A stretch of DNA of 64,000 bases from Rhodococcus ruber NBRC 15591 (GCF_001894945.1 NZ_BCXE01000004.1:122088-186087); one strand, 5' to 3'; shown: positions 1 to 8,936, counted from the stretch's first letter. Notes: generated by a model from the letters alone, not told the origin. Made by a program: numbers and translations.

Positions 1-720
1 GCCCCCACCACGCTCGTCGACCTCGGACGGGTCCCGGAGTTGCGGGGTGTCCGCGAGGACGGCGGCGACCTCGTGATCGGGGCGATGACCACGCACCACG
101 ACGTGATCCACGATCCACTCGTGCGGGAGCACGCCCGGTTGCTCGCCGAGGCCACGAGCACGGTGGCCGACCCCCAGATCCGGCACCGGGGCACCCTCGG
201 CGGGGCTCTGGCCCACGCCGATCCCGCCGGGGATCTCGGCGCGCCGGTGCTCGCGCTCGAGGCGACCCTTGTCGCGGCGGGACCGTCGGGGCGGCGCAGC
301 ATCCCCGTCGCGGACTTCTTCGACGACTACTTCACCACCACCCTGCAACCCGATGAGATCCTCGTCGAGGTGCGGATCCCCAAGCGCACGGGATGGGCGG
401 CGCGGTACGAGAAGTTCAACCGGGTGGCGCACGCCTGGTCGATCGTCGCGGTCGCCGCCACCGTGCAGACGGACGGCGGCACGATCCGGCAGGCCCGGGT
501 GGCGCTGACCAACATGGCGGCCGTGCCGGTCCGCGCGCACGCCGTCGAGCAGGCACTCGTCGGGCAGCCCGCGACGGCCGACACCATCCGGGCCGCCGCC
601 GAGCGGGCCACCGAGGGCACCTCCCCCATGAGCGACGGCAACGCCGACGCCGACTACCGTCGCCAGCTCGCGCGGGTGCTCACGCGCCGTGCGGTGTCGA
701 CGGCAGCGGACGTCGCCTGA
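1..720 (+). CDS. FAD-binding (CoxM/CutM-type) subunit of a molybdenum hydroxylase, 5' end outside window
   Basis: The reading frame is open from base 1, so the start lies upstream. The translation has the layout of the medium, FAD-binding subunit of the xanthine dehydrogenase/CO dehydrogenase family: an N-terminal stretch PTTLVDLGRVPELRGV, then TTHHDVI, then the FAD-loop block DPQIRHRGTLGGALAHADPA, and the C-terminal CO_deh_flav_C part. In this family the subunit carries electrons from the [2Fe-2S] subunit to the acceptor. About 240 codons remain of a usual 280-300. A CoxG homologue follows 22 bp downstream, typical of cox-like operons. The substrate cannot be told: CoxL-type enzymes oxidise CO, but most relatives act on purines, nicotinate or other aromatics, and the large subunit is not in the window. 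Confidence 0.9.
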   Translation, partial: APTTLVDLGRVPELRGVREDGGDLVIGAMTTHHDVIHDPLVREHARLLAEATSTVADPQIRHRGTLGGALAHADPAGDLGAPVLALEATLVAAGPSGRRSIPVADFFDDYFTTTLQPDEILVEVRIPKRTGWAARYEKFNRVAHAWSIVAVAATVQTDGGTIRQARVALTNMAAVPVRAHAVEQALVGQPATADTIRAAAERATEGTSPMSDGNADADYRRQLARVLTRRAVSTAADVA

Positions 721-742
721 GCAAACACTGGAGACGAAAACC

Positions 743-1420
743 ATGCAACTCGAACACCACATGTCCGTGCCGGCACCCGTCGACGAGGTGTGGACGGCAC
801 TGCTCGATCCGGAGAAGGTGGCACCCTGCATGCCCGGGGCCACCCTCACCGGCGTCGACGGCAACGCCTTCACCGGCACGGTGAAGATCAAGATGGGGCC
901 GGTGCAGCTGCTGTACAAGGGCACCGGCAAGTTCGTCGAGACCGACGAGCAGGCGCGTCGCGCGGTCATGGAGGCCGCGGCGAAGGACTCGCGCGGCAAC
1001 GGCACCGTGAACGCGACGTTCACGATCACGCTCACCGGCGACGGCGACCGCACCGAAGGCACCGTCGTGACCGACCTGTCCATCACGGGCAAGCCCGCCC
1101 AGTTCGGCCGGGGCATGATCTCCGACGTCGGCGGCAAGATCATCGAGCAGTTCACGGCGTGCCTGGCGGACAAGCTCGGCGGCCCGCCCGCCGCCCCGGC
1201 CCCGGCCCCGACGCCGGAAGCGGTCACACCCGCCGCGCCCGCCGCACCGGCGGTCGCGCCGGTGACCCCGGCCCCGGCGGCGCAACCCACCGAGGCTGCC
1301 CCGCTGGACCTGATGCAGTTCGCCCGCGGGTCGGTGCTGAAGAGGGTCGGGCCGGCGGTGGCCGTCGGGGCGCTGCTGGCGCTGATCATCTACCTGGTGC
1401 TGCGGCGCCGACAGGGGTGA
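743..1420 (+). CDS. CoxG-like SRPBCC protein with C-terminal membrane anchor
   Basis: 225 aa. Residues 1-150 form an SRPBCC (CoxG) domain opening MQLEHHMSVPAPVDEVWTAL. An Ala/Pro-rich linker (about 155-195) leads to one C-terminal helix (VGPAVAVGALLALIIYLVL) and a basic tail, so the domain probably faces the cytoplasm from a membrane anchor. In Oligotropha, CoxG recruits CO dehydrogenase to the membrane; a similar docking role for the partner enzyme of the upstream CoxM is inferred. The ATG at 743 fits the domain start; an in-frame extension to 689 would overlap the upstream gene and adds only Arg-rich, unconserved residues. Confidence 0.88.
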   Translation: MQLEHHMSVPAPVDEVWTALLDPEKVAPCMPGATLTGVDGNAFTGTVKIKMGPVQLLYKGTGKFVETDEQARRAVMEAAAKDSRGNGTVNATFTITLTGDGDRTEGTVVTDLSITGKPAQFGRGMISDVGGKIIEQFTACLADKLGGPPAAPAPAPTPEAVTPAAPAAPAVAPVTPAPAAQPTEAAPLDLMQFARGSVLKRVGPAVAVGALLALIIYLVLRRRQG

Positions 1421-1452
1421 GCCGAGGCCGCCGAGCCCGCCGAAAACGCACG

Positions 1453-1492
1453 GACCCCGCCGGCGCATACATCCGAGAGCGCCGGCGGGGTC
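1453..1492 (+). terminator. Hairpin after the coxM-coxG pair
   Basis: Perfect 14-bp stem (GACCCCGCCGGCGC and its complement) with a 12-nt loop, 32 bp after the coxG stop. No T-tract follows, which is common for actinobacterial terminators. Confidence 0.7.
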
Positions 1493-1687
1493 GTCGGGCG
1501 CCGGCACGACCGCGAGGTCCTTCCGGCGGATCACCCACGCAGGGGGGAGTGGGTGATCGCCCTCCACGCTAACGCGACACGAAACCCGTGCGCCGCCCCC
1601 GCAGCACGAAAGACGCAACCGTTGCGGGATCGATATCCGCCGCGGCCCGACGGAATGAAACCGGAACCGGTGGAGGTTGGACTCGGC

Positions 1688-2557
1688 GTGACGGATTCGA
1701 CGAAGGCAGAGAACTCGACGCAGACTCCCCCGCTCGGCCGTTTCGGCGTCTGGCGGCACGCGACCGGTCTCCCCCCGGAGACCGGGGCCGAGATCGAGAA
1801 ACTCGGTTACGGCACGATCTGGATCGGCGGCTCACCGCCCGCCGACCTCGAGGTGGCCGAACGCCTCCTCGACGCCACCGAGACCGTGGTCGTCGCCACC
1901 GGCATCGTCAACATCTGGACCGCTCCCGCCGACGAGATCGCCGCCTCCTACCACCGGCTCGAGGAGCGCCACCCCGGCCGCTTCCTGCTCGGGGTCGGCG
2001 TCGGCCACCCCGAGGCGCACGGTGAGACGTACCGCAAGCCGTACACGGCGCTGGTCGAATACCTGGACGTGCTCGACCGCGAGGGCGTACCCGCGGCGCG
2101 GCGGGTGCTCGCCGCGCTGGGACCGAAGGTGCTGAAGCTGTCCGCAGACCGGTCCGCCGGGGCCCATCCCTACCTCACCACCCCCGAGCACACCCGTGAG
2201 GCGCGCGACGTGCTCGGCCCGGACGTCGTGCTCGCGCCCGAGCAGAAGATCGTGCTGTCCACCGACGTCGCCACGGCCCGCGACGTCGGCCGCAAGGCCG
2301 TGGCCAACCCGTATCTGAAACTGCGCAACTACCGCGCGAATCTGGAACGCACCGGCTTCACCGCCGAGGAACTCGACAACGACGGCACCGACCGGGTCGT
2401 CGACGCACTCGTCGCGCACGGCGACGCGGAGTACATCGCGACCCGGCTGCGAGAGCACCTCGACGCCGGGGCGGACCACGTCGCGGTGCAGACCCTGCCG
2501 ATGCGCGACGACCCGGTCCCGGCCCTGCGCGAGGTAGCCGCAGCTCTCGGGCTCTGA
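1688..2557 (+). CDS. LLM-class F420-dependent oxidoreductase (TIGR03620-like)
   Basis: 289 aa if started at the GTG at 1688, which has GGAGG 11 bp upstream; in-frame codons further left (from 1553) encode unconserved sequence. The protein opens TPPLGRFGVWRHATGLPPE, then has IEKLGYGTIWIGGSP, the bacterial luciferase-like TIM-barrel core (FLLGVGVGHPEAHG) and a C-terminus (HVAVQTLPMRDDPVPALREV) typical of short mycobacterial/rhodococcal F420-linked LLM enzymes. They use F420H2 or FMNH2 to reduce or oxygenate small molecules; the substrate is unknown. It stands alone between two hairpins and converges with the next gene. Confidence 0.8.
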   Translation: MTDSTKAENSTQTPPLGRFGVWRHATGLPPETGAEIEKLGYGTIWIGGSPPADLEVAERLLDATETVVVATGIVNIWTAPADEIAASYHRLEERHPGRFLLGVGVGHPEAHGETYRKPYTALVEYLDVLDREGVPAARRVLAALGPKVLKLSADRSAGAHPYLTTPEHTREARDVLGPDVVLAPEQKIVLSTDVATARDVGRKAVANPYLKLRNYRANLERTGFTAEELDNDGTDRVVDALVAHGDAEYIATRLREHLDAGADHVAVQTLPMRDDPVPALREVAAALGL

Positions 2558-2562
2558 CACCC

Positions 2563-2596
2563 GGACGGGACCGCGCCGGCCGGTGCGGTCCCGTCC
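2563..2596. terminator. Hairpin between convergent genes
   Basis: Perfect 12-bp stem, GGACGGGACCGC and GCGGTCCCGTCC, around a GC-rich 10-nt loop, in the 67-bp gap between two convergent genes. It can serve both strands. Confidence 0.7.
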
Positions 2597-2624
2597 TCCG
2601 CGGCGGGAGCGGTGCGGCGCCGAT

Positions 2625-3359
2625 TCACCGGTCCCCGCTCCGGATCCGGACGCAGCAGAATCCCGGTTCCGGGGCAAGCTCGGTGTCGAGCTCGGCAGTG
2701 TCGAGACCGGCAGCCCCGAGCCCGGCGACGACCGCCTCGACCAGAGCGAGGTTCATGCCGCAGACCAGGTCGCGGTGTTCGCCGGCCAGCCGGTCGAAGG
2801 GGCAGTTCGCCAACCGGATCTGCCCGTCGCCGGACAGGCGCGGCTCGTAGCCGTGCCGGGCGAGCACCCGCGCCACGCCCTCGAGGCCGGCCGGTGCCTC
2901 GACATCGCCTCCGTTCGCGGGGCCGTCCGCCGGGGCCGGCTCCGCCGCGATCCGCCGTCCCCGCTCGGCGGCGGCGGCCCGCACCGCCTCCGCGACGGGC
3001 ACCGACTCACGCATCGACCGCTCGATGGCAGTTGCCAGAATCTCCCCCGCCAGGTCGTAGCGACGCTCGGGCAGGGAGATCGATAATTCCTGCGACGAGC
3101 GCCGGTAGAGCTTCGACGGCCGTCCTGCGCCCGGGCCGGTCCGTCCCGAAAGCCGTCGGAACTCCGTCTCGAGCAGACCGTCGACGACGAGCCGGTCGAG
3201 ATGGAATTTCGCCGCATGCACCGGCACCTCCACCGCGGCCGCCGCCTCCTCGCGCCCGACCGCGTCCGCCTGCGCGACGACGTAGCGGTAGAGCGAGCGC
3301 CGGACCGGGTCCGCCAGCGCCCCGATCCCTGCGGCCTGCTCCGCGAACTCGTCCTGCAC
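2625..3359 (-). CDS. COG2345-type winged-helix regulator with C-terminal cysteine cluster
   Basis: 244 aa. GTG start at 3359 with a strong AAGGAGG about 7 bp before it. The N-terminal ~90 residues are a winged helix (IGALADPVRRSLYRYVVA ... HAAKFHLDRLVVDGLLETEF). The C-terminal half carries Cys186, His195, Cys200 and the pair Cys235-Cys236, the pattern seen in COG2345 regulators related to SufR, where cysteines bind an iron-sulfur cluster or metal. It is divergent from the doxX operon and its Shine-Dalgarno touches an operator copy, so autoregulation and control of the operon are inferred. The ligand is not known; metal, Fe-S or redox sensing is suggested only by the cysteines. Confidence 0.8.
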   Translation of the reverse strand: MQDEFAEQAAGIGALADPVRRSLYRYVVAQADAVGREEAAAAVEVPVHAAKFHLDRLVVDGLLETEFRRLSGRTGPGAGRPSKLYRRSSQELSISLPERRYDLAGEILATAIERSMRESVPVAEAVRAAAAERGRRIAAEPAPADGPANGGDVEAPAGLEGVARVLARHGYEPRLSGDGQIRLANCPFDRLAGEHRDLVCGMNLALVEAVVAGLGAAGLDTAELDTELAPEPGFCCVRIRSGDR

Positions 3360-3370
3360 GCTCGTCCTCC

Positions 3371-3439
3371 TTCTAAAAGAGAAACTTCTTGACGTAATCT
3401 ACGTCACATATCTAAAATAGAGCCTACTCTCTTTTAGAA
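3371..3439. promoter_or_regulatory. Divergent promoter with three copies of a TCTAAAA-type operator half-site
   Basis: TTCTAAAAGAGA (3371-3382) and TCTCTTTTAGAA (3428-3439) are a perfect 12-bp inverted repeat 45 bp apart. A third copy, TCTAAAATAGAG (3411-3422), forms a tighter dyad with the 3428 copy. A rightward promoter TTGACG (3389-3394), 18 bp, TAAAAT (3413-3418) is overlapped by the inner dyad. GACGTA-atc-TACGTC (3391-3405) is a further small palindrome. The 3371 copy overlaps the Shine-Dalgarno of the leftward regulator gene. The likely binder is that regulator. Confidence 0.75.
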
Positions 3440-3453
3440 GTCAGGAGACTTCG

Positions 3454-3903
3454 ATGAGCCCCTCACCTCTCTCCCCTGCCACATCCCCTCACACCCGCAC
3501 CGACGCCGAGGTCGGAGCACGCCAGGCATTCATCCTCCTCCGGACCGTCTTCACCGTCGCTCCGATCGCCTTCGGCCTCGACAAGTTCACGAACCTGCTC
3601 ACCGAGTGGGAGCACTATCTCGCCCCCTGGATCGACGACATCGTCCCCGGCACCGCCCACCAGGCCATGCTCGCGGTGGGAGCGGTCGAGATCCTCGCCG
3701 GCATCCTCGTCGCGATCCGGCCTGCGATCGGCGGCTACGTCGTCGCCGCATGGCTGCTCGGCATCATCGTCGATCTGCTCACCCTGGGCGGCTACCTCGA
3801 CATCGCACTGCGCGACGTCGGACTGGCGGTCGCCGCCCTCGCCCTGGCCCGGCTGGCTACCGCCCCGGCCGCCCGGCGCAGAGTCGCCGCCGGCGCCCCG
3901 TGA
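3454..3903 (+). CDS. DoxX-like integral membrane protein
   Basis: 149 aa with four predicted membrane helices, including FILLRTVFTVAPIAFGLDKF and AVGAVEILAGILVAIRPAIGGYVVAAWLLGIIVDLL. The pattern R-x8-GxxKF near the N-terminus is the DoxX/SURF4-like signature. AGGAG lies just upstream of the ATG. It is the first gene after the operator-rich promoter. DoxX-family proteins are linked to envelope redox homeostasis in mycobacteria; its exact role here is not known. Confidence 0.75.
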   Translation: MSPSPLSPATSPHTRTDAEVGARQAFILLRTVFTVAPIAFGLDKFTNLLTEWEHYLAPWIDDIVPGTAHQAMLAVGAVEILAGILVAIRPAIGGYVVAAWLLGIIVDLLTLGGYLDIALRDVGLAVAALALARLATAPAARRRVAAGAP

Positions 3904-3973
3904 ATTCGAGCGGCAGGGCCACGGCGGACGCCGGCCGTGGATCTGCCGCTCCCGCACCCGAAGGTGAAATGCC

Positions 3974-4450
3974 ATGGACTGGGCCGGATGGGCACTCTTC
4001 GGATCGCTGGCCACCACCGTCCTGACGGCGGTCATGATCGCCGCCCAACTGGCCGGTTTCAGCCGACTGGACCTGCCGTTGGTGCTCGGCACGGCCGTCA
4101 CCCCCGACCCGGACCGCGCCCGGGTGGTCGGCTTCCTCGTCCACCTCGCGATCGGCCAGGGTTTCGCCCTGGGGTACGCCGCCACCTTCGCACTTCTCCA
4201 TCAGGCGACGTGGTGGCTCGGCATGGCGCTCGGCCTGCTGCACGGCGTCGTCGCCTTGACGGTCCTGCTGCCGCTGCTGCCGGGCGTACACCCACGTATG
4301 GCATCCCAGCGAGCCGGCCCGCGCAGCACCGCCGTCCTCGAACCGCCCGGCCTGCTCGGCCTGAACTACGGCGCCCAAACCCCGACCGTCGCCGTCGTCG
4401 CACATCTCGTCTACGGCGTCGCACTCGGACTGCTGTTGCAGGTGAACTGA
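3974..4450 (+). CDS. Polytopic membrane protein of unknown function
   Basis: 158 aa, largely hydrophobic, about four membrane helices (WALFGSLATTVLTAVMIAAQLAG; VVGFLVHLAIGQGFALGYAA; ALGLLHGVVALTVLLPLLPG; VVAHLVYGVALGLLLQ). The ATG at 3974 is 70 bp after the DoxX stop and the gene ends one base before the GH15 start, so all three are probably co-transcribed. A soluble stretch HPRMASQRAGPRSTAVLEPP lies between helices 3 and 4. I do not recognise a named family and give no function. Confidence 0.7.
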   Translation: MDWAGWALFGSLATTVLTAVMIAAQLAGFSRLDLPLVLGTAVTPDPDRARVVGFLVHLAIGQGFALGYAATFALLHQATWWLGMALGLLHGVVALTVLLPLLPGVHPRMASQRAGPRSTAVLEPPGLLGLNYGAQTPTVAVVAHLVYGVALGLLLQVN

Positions 4451-4451
4451 A

Positions 4452-6278
4452 GTGACCTTCACGGCAAGCACTTTCGAACGGATCCGGGACGACGCGGCCG
4501 TGCCGTCCCGGATCGAGGACTACGGCCTGCTCGGCGACACCCGCACTGCGGCGCTGGTCTCCGAGGACGGATCGCTCGACTGGCTCTGCGTGCCGCGCTT
4601 CGACGCAGACCCCGTCTTCGGCCGGCTCGTCGGCGGGGCCCAGGCGGGGCGGTTCCGGCTCGGCCCCGACGGGCCCGCCCCTGTCGTCCGGCGCCGCTAC
4701 CGGACGCACACCGCGACGCTGGAGACGACCTGGGATCTCGGCAACGCCCGGCTCACCCTGCGCGAGGCGATGATCGCGGAGGTGGCCGGGCGGCTGCTAC
4801 CGGCGACGGTCCTGGTGCGGCAACTCTCTGCCGAGGGCGGATCTGTCCGAGCCGCAGTCGATTTCGACCCCAGGTTCGGCGAACGGCACCGCGCGCCCAA
4901 GGTTCGGCGGCGCGGTCCCGATCTCGTGTGCGAGTGGGGCTCGCTCGCCCTGTCGCTGGCCTGCGATCCCGGAACCTCGATCACGCCGGGCCGGCCGACC
5001 TCGATCCACGTGTCCCCGGGCCACCCGGTCACCGTCGTCCTGGCCGTGGCTCACCGCGAGCCGCTGATCCACCTCACTCCTGGCGCGGCGTGGGAGCTCG
5101 TGGCCGAGGACGAGGCACGCTGGCGGACATGGACGGCGGACATCGCTCACGACCTGCCCTACCGGGAGGCCGTCGTGCGAAGCCTGCTGACGCTGCGTCT
5201 GCTCACCTACTCTCCCTCCGGCGCACCGGTGGCCGCGCCGACGACGTCGCTGCCCGAACGGCCCGGGGGGATCCGGAACTGGGACTACCGCTACGCCTGG
5301 CCGCGCGACGCCGGCATCGGCGTCGCGGCGTTTCTCGGGGCCGGCAAGGTCGACGAGGCACGCGGGTTCCTCGGGTGGCTCCTGCACGCGAGCCGTCTGC
5401 AGCGACCCCGCCTGCCGGTCCTGTTCACACTCGACGGCCGGCCCGGACCCGCCGAACGCACCCTGGCGGGATGGCCCGGCTTCGCCGGCAGCGCCCCCGT
5501 GCGGTTCGGCAACGACGCGGCCGACCAGCACCAACTCGACGGCTACGGCTGGGTCGTCGACGCCGCGTGGGCGTTCGTCCGGACCGGCCGGTCGCTGAAT
5601 TCCGAAACCTGGCGAATGGTACGCGGATTCACCGATCATGTCTGCGAACGGTGGCGCGATCCGGATGCCGGCATCTGGGAGATCCGCGCCGACGCCGCCC
5701 ACCATGTGCACTCGAAGACGATGGCCTGGCTGGCCCTCGACCGTGCCCTGCGCATCGCCGAGACCCATCGCCTGTCCGCCCGTCGCCGCCGGCGCTGGCG
5801 CGCGGTGCGGGACGCCGTCGCCGCAGAGGTGCGCGATCGCGGTTTCGACCGGCTCGGAGACCGATACACCCGCACCTACGGCTCCCGCGACGTCGATGCC
5901 GCCCTGCTCGTGCTTCCCGTTCTGGGTATCGACGACCCGGACTCGCACCGGGTGCGGGGCACGATCGACGCGATCCGGCGCGAGCTGTCGGCCGGAGGCC
6001 CGCTGCTGTACCGGTATCCGCCCGGACAGGACGGACTGCCCGGAGGCGAAGGCGCATTCCTGCCGTGCTCCTTCTGGCTGGCCCAGGCACTGGCCCTCAC
6101 CGGCCGGCGGGCGGAAGCCGAGGAGCTGTTCGAAACCCTGCTGCGGCACACCGGCGCCCTCGGCCTTCTTCCGGAAGAGGTGGATCCCGCCACCGGCGCC
6201 TTCCTCGGCAACTATCCGCAGGCGCTCACGCATGCCGCGGTCGTGCAGGCCGCCCTCGCCCTCCGGACCGTCCGATGA
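4452..6278 (+). CDS. Glycoside hydrolase family 15 protein (trehalase/glucoamylase-like)
   Basis: 608 aa. GTG start one base after the upstream stop, consistent with translational coupling. The N-terminal domain opens RIEDYGLLGDTRTAALVSEDGSLDWLCVPRFD, diagnostic of the bacterial GH15 group; the (alpha/alpha)6 barrel has NWDYRYAWPRDAG and ends NYPQALTHAAVVQAALAL. Mycobacterial members of this group are trehalases, while others hydrolyse glucans, so alpha,alpha-trehalose is a reasonable but unproven substrate. There is no signal peptide, so the enzyme is cytoplasmic. Length is normal for the family. Confidence 0.88.
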   Translation: MTFTASTFERIRDDAAVPSRIEDYGLLGDTRTAALVSEDGSLDWLCVPRFDADPVFGRLVGGAQAGRFRLGPDGPAPVVRRRYRTHTATLETTWDLGNARLTLREAMIAEVAGRLLPATVLVRQLSAEGGSVRAAVDFDPRFGERHRAPKVRRRGPDLVCEWGSLALSLACDPGTSITPGRPTSIHVSPGHPVTVVLAVAHREPLIHLTPGAAWELVAEDEARWRTWTADIAHDLPYREAVVRSLLTLRLLTYSPSGAPVAAPTTSLPERPGGIRNWDYRYAWPRDAGIGVAAFLGAGKVDEARGFLGWLLHASRLQRPRLPVLFTLDGRPGPAERTLAGWPGFAGSAPVRFGNDAADQHQLDGYGWVVDAAWAFVRTGRSLNSETWRMVRGFTDHVCERWRDPDAGIWEIRADAAHHVHSKTMAWLALDRALRIAETHRLSARRRRRWRAVRDAVAAEVRDRGFDRLGDRYTRTYGSRDVDAALLVLPVLGIDDPDSHRVRGTIDAIRRELSAGGPLLYRYPPGQDGLPGGEGAFLPCSFWLAQALALTGRRAEAEELFETLLRHTGALGLLPEEVDPATGAFLGNYPQALTHAAVVQAALALRTVR

Positions 6279-6312
6279 GCGGGACCGCCGGGACCTTCTC
6301 TCCCCGGCGCCG

Positions 6313-6972
6313 ATGTGGAACAGTTTTCTCATGGCGATCCGCACGCTCGCCGCAGTCGCGACAGCGGTGAGTGCCTTCGTCCTGTATCGCCGGTGGCACC
6401 GGCGCTGGGGAGCGACGACTGCCGAGTGCGCCGGCCCGATGCCCGGCGACGACATCCTCTCCTCGGCGGCGTTCAGCGCGACCCGCGCCCTCACGATCGA
6501 CGCGCCGGCCGAGTGCGTGTGGCCGTGGATCGTCCAGGTCGGCTACAACCGGGCCGGCTTCTACTCCTACGACCGTCTCGACAACCTGGGGCGGCCCAGC
6601 GCGACGACGATCGATCCGCGTCTGCAGTGCATCGAGGTCGGCGACGTGGCGGCGCCGATGGCGAGTCCGGCCACGGCGGCGACGTCCTTCCGGGTGCACT
6701 CCTTCGATCCGGGGCGCTACCTGGTGTGGGCGAAGCCGGATTCGACGTGGTCGTGGCGCCTCGATCCCGTCGACGGCGGGCGACGGACCCGGCTCGTGAG
6801 CCGGTTGCAGGCCGCCTACCGGCCCGCACCGTCGCTGCCGCTCACCGTCGCACTGATGGAACTGGCCGATTTTCCGATGATGCGCAGGATGCTGCTCGGC
6901 ATCCGGGAGCGCGCCGAGCGCCTCGCGGCCCGCGAGTCCGCTCGTTCCTGGCAGGTTCGGGAGGACACATGA
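6313..6972 (+). CDS. SRPBCC-fold protein with N-terminal membrane helix
   Basis: 219 aa from the ATG at 6313, 34 bp after the GH15 stop. A membrane helix (FLMAIRTLAAVATAVSAFVLY) is followed by a polyketide-cyclase/SRPBCC-like region: RALTIDAPAECVWPWIVQVG then GFYSYDRLDNL, a form common in actinobacterial SRPBCC proteins of unknown role. Its stop overlaps the next start in an ATGA, so the two are coupled. The fold binds hydrophobic ligands in characterised members; no ligand can be named here. Confidence 0.72.
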   Translation: MWNSFLMAIRTLAAVATAVSAFVLYRRWHRRWGATTAECAGPMPGDDILSSAAFSATRALTIDAPAECVWPWIVQVGYNRAGFYSYDRLDNLGRPSATTIDPRLQCIEVGDVAAPMASPATAATSFRVHSFDPGRYLVWAKPDSTWSWRLDPVDGGRRTRLVSRLQAAYRPAPSLPLTVALMELADFPMMRRMLLGIRERAERLAARESARSWQVREDT

Positions 6973-8372
6973 CTCACACGACCGGCGACCTCGGCATGCT
7001 GCGGGCCGCGATGGAGGGGCCGGTGCTCGGACCCGGCGATCCGGACTACGACGAGGCCCGCAAGGTGTGGAACGCCGATATCGACCGCCGTCCGGCCGCG
7101 ATCGCACAGTGCCGGAGTACCGCCGATGTTCAGGCGGCGATCGCCTATGCGACCGGGCACGGACTGGAGCTGGCTGTGCGCGCGGGCGCCCACAGCACCG
7201 CAGGCGCGTCGGTCGTCGACGACGGCCTCGTGATCGACCTCGGATCGATAAATCACGTCGTCGTCGACCCGGAGCGCAGACGGGCGCGGGTCGGTGGCGG
7301 CGCCCTGCTGCGTGATCTCGATGCCGCCACACAGGCCCACGGACTCGCCGTCCCGGCTGGGCTGATCAGTCACACGGGCGTCGCGGGACTCACGCTGGGC
7401 GGAGGAATGGGCTGGCTCACGCGGCAGGCCGGATTGAGCATCGACAACCTCGAGTCGGCCGAGGTGGTCACCTCCGACGGCCGGATCCTGCGCGCCGCCG
7501 AGGACGAGAATGCGGACCTGTTCTGGGCCATCCGGGGCGGCGGCGGAAACTTCGGTGTGGTGACGGAATTCGAGTTCCGCCTGCACGAGGCCGGTCCCGT
7601 CGTGCAATTCGGACTCCTGTTCTGGGGCCTGGATCAGGGCACCGAGGTGCTGCGGCTCGCCCGGGAGGTGATCGGTACGCTGCCGCGCGAGCTGAACATC
7701 GTGGTTGCCGGCGTGAACGCCCCACCGGCCCCGTTCGTGCCCGAGCAGTACCATCTGCAGCCCGGCTATGCCCTTCTGGTCACCGGTTTCGGAGCAGCGC
7801 AGACGCACGAGGACGTGCTGACGCGAATTCGGCGCGCTCTGCCACCACTGTTCGAGTTCGTCACGCCGATGCCCTATCCAGACGTGCAACAGCTGCTCGA
7901 CGAGAGCAACGCGTGGGGCTTCTACTGCTACGACAAGGGCTGCTACGTCGAAGATCTCTCCGACGATCTGATCGCGACAGTCGTCGATCTTGTGCCGCAG
8001 AAGACCTCGCCTCTGTCGCTCCTGTTGTTCTACCGGCTGGACGAGGCGTACTGCGAGACCGGGGAGGACGACACCGCCTTCGGCGGCGGACGGACGCCAC
8101 GCTTCGCCGTCTTCATCGTCGGCGTCTGTCCCGATCCCGCACTGCTGCCACCGGAGCGAGCCTGGGCCCGGTCCCTGTGGGATGCCCTGCGCCCGTATTC
8201 GGTCGGCATCGGCGCGTACGTCAACTCCATGACCGAATTCGAGCAGGACCGGGTGCGCGCCACCTACGGTCCGGACAAGTACGCGCGATTGGCCGAGATC
8301 AAGGCGAAGTACGATCCGCACAACGTCTTTCACCGGAATGCGAACATCGTTCCCGGCGTACGGCACGCGTGA
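6969..8372 (+). CDS. FAD-linked oxidoreductase, VAO/berberine-bridge type
   Basis: 467 aa. Start ATG overlaps the upstream stop (ATGA). The PCMH-type FAD domain contains RAGAHSTAG, whose His75 lies where family members bind FAD covalently; the usual RGGGH is RAGAH here. TLGGGMGWLTRQAGLSIDNL and the C-terminal BBE block (YGPDKYARLAEIKAKYDP, then HNVFHRNANI) are both present, so the protein is full length. Such enzymes oxidise sugars, alkaloids or alcohols with O2. Position at the end of the doxX-GH15 operon may suggest a carbohydrate substrate, but this is inference. Confidence 0.85.
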   Translation: MTHTTGDLGMLRAAMEGPVLGPGDPDYDEARKVWNADIDRRPAAIAQCRSTADVQAAIAYATGHGLELAVRAGAHSTAGASVVDDGLVIDLGSINHVVVDPERRRARVGGGALLRDLDAATQAHGLAVPAGLISHTGVAGLTLGGGMGWLTRQAGLSIDNLESAEVVTSDGRILRAAEDENADLFWAIRGGGGNFGVVTEFEFRLHEAGPVVQFGLLFWGLDQGTEVLRLAREVIGTLPRELNIVVAGVNAPPAPFVPEQYHLQPGYALLVTGFGAAQTHEDVLTRIRRALPPLFEFVTPMPYPDVQQLLDESNAWGFYCYDKGCYVEDLSDDLIATVVDLVPQKTSPLSLLLFYRLDEAYCETGEDDTAFGGGRTPRFAVFIVGVCPDPALLPPERAWARSLWDALRPYSVGIGAYVNSMTEFEQDRVRATYGPDKYARLAEIKAKYDPHNVFHRNANIVPGVRHA

Positions 8373-8409
8373 CACCGGGTGGACGTCCCAGCCGGATGCG
8401 ACCGGACGA

Positions 8410-8856
8410 CTACGCTCCCGTGGACCGATACGGATCGGTGATCTCCCGGAGCAGGGTGAGCGCCTCGCGCAGCTGCTTCATCCGGCGCACGCCGAGGTGC
8501 TCGGTCCATTCGGCCTCGATCCGCGCCTCCTCGGCCCGGGCGACAGGGAGGGCCTCCGCGCCGCGCCGCGCGATCCGCACGAGTCGCGCACGGGCGTCGG
8601 TGGGGTCGACGGTGCGTTCGACGTAGCCGGCCCGCTCGAGCTGGTCGACGAGGAAACTCGCCGTCTGCTTGGCCACCTGGGCCTGCTCGGCGAGGTCCGT
8701 CAACCGCGTGCCGTCGGGCCCGATGCGGGCGGCCACCCGCGCCTGAGCGAGCGTGATGTCGTCGTAGCCGGCGCGCCGCAGCGCCGCGAGAATGCGGTTC
8801 TCCGCCGACCGGGCGGCGATGAACATCAGCAGGGCGGTATTGAGATCGACTGCCAT
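8410..8856 (-). CDS. MarR-family transcriptional regulator
   Basis: 148 aa with the whole MarR winged helix: [48 protein letters not shown] and the wing [16 protein letters not shown]. The helices at both ends form the dimer interface. It faces the DsbA-like gene across an 80-bp region with inverted repeats, so autoregulation and control of that gene are likely. No cysteine is obviously placed for redox sensing (OhrR/MosR type), so a small-molecule ligand is as likely. Confidence 0.88.
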   Translation of the reverse strand: MAVDLNTALLMFIAARSAENRILAALRRAGYDDITLAQARVAARIGPDGTRLTDLAEQAQVAKQTASFLVDQLERAGYVERTVDPTDARARLVRIARRGAEALPVARAEEARIEAEWTEHLGVRRMKQLREALTLLREITDPYRSTGA

Positions 8857-8872
8857 CCCACTCCTTGCAGAT

Positions 8873-8911
8873 AGTACGATCCTCGAACTATATTGGTACC
8901 AACATCGTACT
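8873..8911. promoter_or_regulatory. Putative MarR operators in the divergent gap
   Basis: AGTACGAT (8873-8880) and ATCGTACT (8904-8911) are a perfect inverted repeat. Between them are ATAGT/ACTAT half-sites and the 10-bp palindrome TTGGTACCAA (8893-8902). Placement between the divergent marR-like gene and the DsbA-like gene suggests control of both. Confidence 0.6.
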
Positions 8912-8936
8912 TGTTGGCCCGCCCGGGAGGTGCGAG

